45,279 nucleotides of DNA from Sphingosinicella sp. YJ22. Its GTDB lineage: Bacteria > Pseudomonadota > Alphaproteobacteria > Sphingomonadales > Sphingomonadaceae. The notes under the pieces are model-generated. The model made no database searches. It saw only the letters and a program-made list of their open reading frames with translations, and was not told the origin of the DNA. Each line of letters starts with the position of its first letter. The first letter of the stretch is position 1. A program made the translations under genes and the position numbers. Below are positions 42,726 through 45,279 of this stretch, one piece after another. The stretch covers positions 1 to 45,279 of the forward strand of contig NZ_JAANPA010000026.1 in NCBI RefSeq assembly GCF_011320075.1, read 5' to 3'.

Positions 42726-43841
42726 ATGGTGGACGTGGTTGCGGATGATGCGCTGGAGGCTTCGTTCGAGGCGCTCGAGCAGGAGCATGTCGAGGTGGAG
42801 GGGCTGCGGGCCGAGGTTGCGCAGCTGAGGGCGCGGCTGGCGGCCAGCGAGCGGCCGCCCCTGTCGGGCGCCAAGAGCGAAAGCTCGCCCTTCGTCGAGC
42901 GCTACCTGAGAAAAGGCCTCGAGCAGGGCGTCGAGCTGAAGGCGATGTCGGGCGTTTCCGACGCCGCCGGCGGCTATGCGGTGCCCGAGGAGATCGACGC
43001 TCAGATCGAGCGGGCGCTGACCGCGATCTCGCCGCTCCGGGCGATCGCGTCGGTCGTGAAGGTCGGAACGGCCGGCTATCGCAAGCTGGTGACGACGGGC
43101 GGAACGCCGGCCGGCTGGGTGGCGGAGACGGCAGGGCGGCCGGAGACGGACACGCCGGTGTTCAACGAGATCGCGCCGCCGTTCGGCGAGCTCTACGCCA
43201 ATCCGGCGGCGAGCCAAGCGATGCTCGACGACGCCGCGTTTGATGTCGAGGCGTGGCTGGCGAGCGAGATCGCGACCGAGTTCGCGCGGGCCGAGGGCGC
43301 CGCTTTCGTGTCGGGATCGGGCGTCAATCGGCCGAAGGGGTTTCTCGCCGCGGACACCGCCGAGACGGCAGACGGGGTGCGGCCGTTCGGCACGCTGCAG
43401 GTCCTCAAGACCGGCGTCGCCGGCGGCTTCCCGGCGAGCAGCCCGCAGGACAAGCTGATCGATCTGGTCCAGAGCCTGCGCTCGCCGTATCGGCAGGGTG
43501 CGGTGTTCGTGATGAACTCGGCGACCGCGGCACGGATCCGCAAGTTCAAGACCAGCGACGGCGCGTTCCTGTGGCAGCCGGGGCTGGTGGCCGGGCAGCC
43601 GGACACGTTGCTCGGCTATCCGGTGGTGGAGGCCGAGGACATGCCGGACGTCGCGGCGGACTCGCTGTCGATGGCATTCGGCAACTTCAAGGCGGGCTAT
43701 CTGATCGCCGAGCGCGCGGAGACCCAGATCCTTCGCGACCCGTTCACCAACAAGCCGTTCGTTCACTTCTACGCCACGCGCCGCGTCGGCGGGCAGGTGA
43801 TGAACAGCGAGGCGATCAAGCTGCTGAAGTTCGCGGCCTAA
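42726..43841 (+). CDS. HK97-fold major capsid protein (GTA-like)
   Basis: 371 residues from ATG 42726 (GTG 42723 is an alternative; GGGAGAGAGG precedes). The N-terminal 50-70 residues are coiled-coil scaffold-like (EALEQEHVEVEGLRAEVAQLRARLA). The HK97 core then starts at AAGGYAVPEEIDAQIERALTAISPLRAIASVV and includes GGTPAGWVAETAGRPETDTP, FVSGSGVNRPKGFL, FVMNSATAARIRKFK and FGNFKAGYLIAER. It corresponds to g5 of the Rhodobacter GTA. It ends KLLKFAA at 43841, after which the GTA order breaks. Confidence 0.93.
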   Translation: MVDVVADDALEASFEALEQEHVEVEGLRAEVAQLRARLAASERPPLSGAKSESSPFVERYLRKGLEQGVELKAMSGVSDAAGGYAVPEEIDAQIERALTAISPLRAIASVVKVGTAGYRKLVTTGGTPAGWVAETAGRPETDTPVFNEIAPPFGELYANPAASQAMLDDAAFDVEAWLASEIATEFARAEGAAFVSGSGVNRPKGFLAADTAETADGVRPFGTLQVLKTGVAGGFPASSPQDKLIDLVQSLRSPYRQGAVFVMNSATAARIRKFKTSDGAFLWQPGLVAGQPDTLLGYPVVEAEDMPDVAADSLSMAFGNFKAGYLIAERAETQILRDPFTNKPFVHFYATRRVGGQVMNSEAIKLLKFAA

Positions 43842-43843
43842 GC

Positions 43844-43953
43844 TTCGCGCGGAGGCGCCGAGGCGGGCAACGTCGGCGTCCTTTCCTGGCTGATAGGAGG
43901 TGCGGCGTGAAGCGAGGCCGCAAGGCCTCGTCGACTTTGCGCCTCCGCGCGAA
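43844..43953. repeat. 15-bp perfect inverted repeat enclosing a GCAA-loop hairpin
   Basis: TTCGCGCGGAGGCGC (43844-43858) and its exact reverse complement at 43939-43953 enclose 80 bases. Within them CGAGGCC-GCAA-GGCCTCG (43913-43930) forms a perfect 7-bp hairpin with a GNRA tetraloop. The element lies between the capsid stop and the tail-fibre-like start. It could be a terminator, an RNA structure or the edge of an inserted segment. Confidence 0.6.
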
Positions 43954-43974
43954 CAGCTTTTCCTGGAGATTGCG

Positions 43975-45279
43975 ATGTCCTTGTTCTTTGCGGACCTGGT
44001 CCGGGAGTTTTCGCACTCCACCGGCGCGGGCGACCTCGCGCTCGAAGGCGCGTTGCCGGGGCATCGGCGGTTCGGGGACCTCGTGCCGGCTGGGGCGCGG
44101 TTTCACTATGCGCTTGCCGGGCTCACCAACCCCAGCGAGTGGGAAACGGGCGAGGGCGAGCTGGGCAGCGGTGCAACGCTGGTGCGCTCCCCGCTCGCGT
44201 CCTCGGCCGGTGGGGCGCTGGTCGACTTCTCGCCGGGACTGAAGACGGTGGCGCTGACCGTCGCCGCGGCCTGGTTCGCGGACCAAGACGCGGCGGTCAA
44301 TGCCGAGCTACCGGCGCTGCAGGCGGCAATCGACGGCAAGGCGCCGCTGGAGCACGATCACGACTCGTCTTACGCGGCGGCCGGGCATGAGCACAGCTTC
44401 GCCGCGCTGACCGACAAGCCGACGACCCGCGCGGGCTACGGCATCATCGATGCGCAGCCGCTCGACGCCGAGCTATCCGCGATTTCCAGCCTCGTCTCGG
44501 CGGCGGATCGGCTGCCCTATTTCACCGGTGCGGGCACCGCGACGCTGGCGACGTTCACGGCTGCCGGGCGTGCCCTGGTCGATGACGCGGACGCGGCGGC
44601 GCAGCGCTCGACGCTTGGTCTTGCTTCGGCGGCGCTGAAGAACACTGGCACCTCGGGCGACGCAGTGCCGCTGCTCAATGGGGCAGCGGATTTCGGTTCC
44701 CGCCTGACCGCGGCCGGCGGCGGCATGTTCACGGGCTTCGTGGCGGCGCGCCCGTTCGACGGCATCGAGCTTCGATATGTGGCGGGGATCGGCACGATCC
44801 AGGCCGTCACCGCCGCCGGTGCTGCAATGCCCGTGCGCGTGAGCGGCTCCGATGTCCGCATTCACATCAGCGGCGGCGACCGCCTGACCATCGACAATGT
44901 CGCCGCCAATTTCACGGTGCCGATCCAGCGCAACGGGACGCAGGTGCTCAATACCCGCATCACCGGGTGGGGCACGATGACCGGCACCGCGACGCGCAGC
45001 GCGTGCGACACGGCGACGGTGACAGCGGCGCAGCTGGCCGAGCGGGCCGCGCGCGCGTTCGCTACACGGCCGGCCTGGCGGTGGACTGGAATGGCCTTCC
45101 GGAGCCCTTGCGGCAGGGGATCGTGCGGCTCGCCGCGCATCTCTATGCTGCCCGCGGCGAGGCGGACGCGCCGCCCCCTGCCTGCGTCGCCGCGTTGTGG
45201 CGGCCGTGGCGGCGGCTGCGGCTCGGCTGATGTTCGGCCGGCTGACGGCGCGCGCGGCGCAGCTGGCCGCGCGGAGCGC
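43975..45279 (+). CDS. Phage tail-fibre-like protein, reading frame runs into a foreign 3' end
   Basis: The frame opens at ATG 43975 (GGAG 7 bases upstream) and has no stop before the window edge. Residues 1-105 (MSLFFADLVREFSHSTGAGD ... ALTVAAAWFADQD) form an N-terminal domain; then HDHDSSYAAAGHEHSFAALTDKPTTRAGYGI is the His-rich, GYGI-type repeat of tail fibres. A beta-rich part ends with TGWGTMTGTATRSACDT, VTAAQLAERAARA, the usual last segment of such proteins. After about position 45057 the frame becomes Arg/Pro/Gly-rich nonsense, while the connector remnant is encoded in another frame. The true C-terminus (about 10-15 residues and a stop) is therefore missing. Confidence 0.6.
   Translation, partial: MSLFFADLVREFSHSTGAGDLALEGALPGHRRFGDLVPAGARFHYALAGLTNPSEWETGEGELGSGATLVRSPLASSAGGALVDFSPGLKTVALTVAAAWFADQDAAVNAELPALQAAIDGKAPLEHDHDSSYAAAGHEHSFAALTDKPTTRAGYGIIDAQPLDAELSAISSLVSAADRLPYFTGAGTATLATFTAAGRALVDDADAAAQRSTLGLASAALKNTGTSGDAVPLLNGAADFGSRLTAAGGGMFTGFVAARPFDGIELRYVAGIGTIQAVTAAGAAMPVRVSGSDVRIHISGGDRLTIDNVAANFTVPIQRNGTQVLNTRITGWGTMTGTATRSACDTATVTAAQLAERAARAFATRPAWRWTGMAFRSPCGRGSCGSPRISMLPAARRTRRPLPASPRCGGRGGGCGSADVRPADGARGAAGRAER
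45054..45230 (+). pseudogene. C-terminal remnant of a GTA-like head-tail connector (g6-like) gene
   Basis: In the frame ending at TGA 45228-45230 the last 58 codons read RVRYTAGLAVDWNGLPEPLR and continue with QGIVRLAAHLYAAR and a CVAALWRPWRRLRLG end, the C-terminal part of gp6-type head-tail connector proteins (usually about 200 residues). The N-terminal 140 or so residues are absent. Upstream of 45054 this frame is only a shadow of the tail-fibre-like gene. No start codon or ribosome binding site of its own is convincing. It overlaps the next start (TGATG), as g6 and its neighbour normally would. Confidence 0.6.
45230..45279 (+). CDS. Start of the next GTA-like cluster gene, cut by the window edge
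   Basis: ATG 45230 overlaps the connector stop. The first 16 codons read MFGRLTARAAQLAARS. That is too short to assign; a head-closure or tail-terminator gene would be expected at this position. Confidence 0.45.
   Translation, partial: MFGRLTARAAQLAARS

Noticed and set aside
42561-44021. A 486-codon open frame on the minus strand
   Set aside because: Antisense to the protease and capsid genes, Arg/His-rich, no domain; a shadow of GC-rich coding DNA.
43907-44242. A frame starting at GTG 43907 behind a strong AGGAGG
   Set aside because: It overlaps the tail-fibre-like gene out of frame and its product is Arg/Ser/Pro-rich without any domain. The ribosome binding site is noted under the structured element.

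Overview
This window is a GC-rich stretch of a chromosome from an alphaproteobacterium, most likely in the order Sphingomonadales. The indicators are a CcrM-type GANTC methyltransferase behind a CtrA-like box, a split (three-subunit) pntAA/pntAB/pntB transhydrogenase preceded by an aa3-oxidase subunit IV gene, a gene-transfer-agent (GTA) style capsid cluster, a TorF-family porin, and many sphingomonad-style small proteins. These assignments come from reading the sequence and from memory of the families; no database search was run.

Layout. 1-10 kb: a partial sigma-54 activator (-), a TorF-type porin, a PilZ protein, an aldehyde dehydrogenase (-), tRNA-Gly(CCC), a large hybrid histidine kinase (-) whose 3' end runs antisense into that tRNA, a YghU-type GST (-), and an overlapping trio of DUF6894-like protein, diacylglycerol-kinase-family protein and metallophosphoesterase. 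10-14.3 kb: a GbsR/MarR-type regulator with an apparently leaderless promoter and a perfect 20-bp palindrome at its start codon, followed by a tightly coupled set (DCC thiol protein, DUF4166 protein, dehydrogenase-DUF4166 fusion, small membrane protein). 14.2-20.5 kb: a streptogrisin-like protease, a methyltransferase, rplM-rpsI with a clear intrinsic terminator, a Kelch-repeat protein and an unrecognised membrane protein.

20.5-30 kb is mainly housekeeping: glmM, a DUF1272 zinc-ribbon protein, a ThiD-glyoxalase-fold fusion, rnhB with an altered signature loop, a membrane protein, ccrM with five GANTC sites and a CtrA-like box in its upstream region, folP, a phosphodiester glycosidase, an SDR and an NtrC-type response regulator. 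30-40 kb: the transhydrogenase operon (interrupted by a PH-domain gene and by an opposite-strand acyltransferase), a winged-helix regulator, tRNA-Val(TAC), an XRE regulator divergent from a DUF6456 protein, a second GST, a VTT/YqaA membrane protein, lipoproteins, several very small membrane proteins and a second PilZ protein.

40.8 kb to the end is a GTA/prophage-like head module: portal, small DUF6127-like protein, prohead protease, HK97 major capsid. It then departs from the usual GTA order. A tail-fibre-like frame follows the capsid, and near 45,050 it runs without a stop into the out-of-frame C-terminal 58 codons of a head-tail connector gene. No terminase gene lies upstream of the portal. 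This junction is the strongest anomaly in the window and could be a real rearrangement or an assembly chimera.
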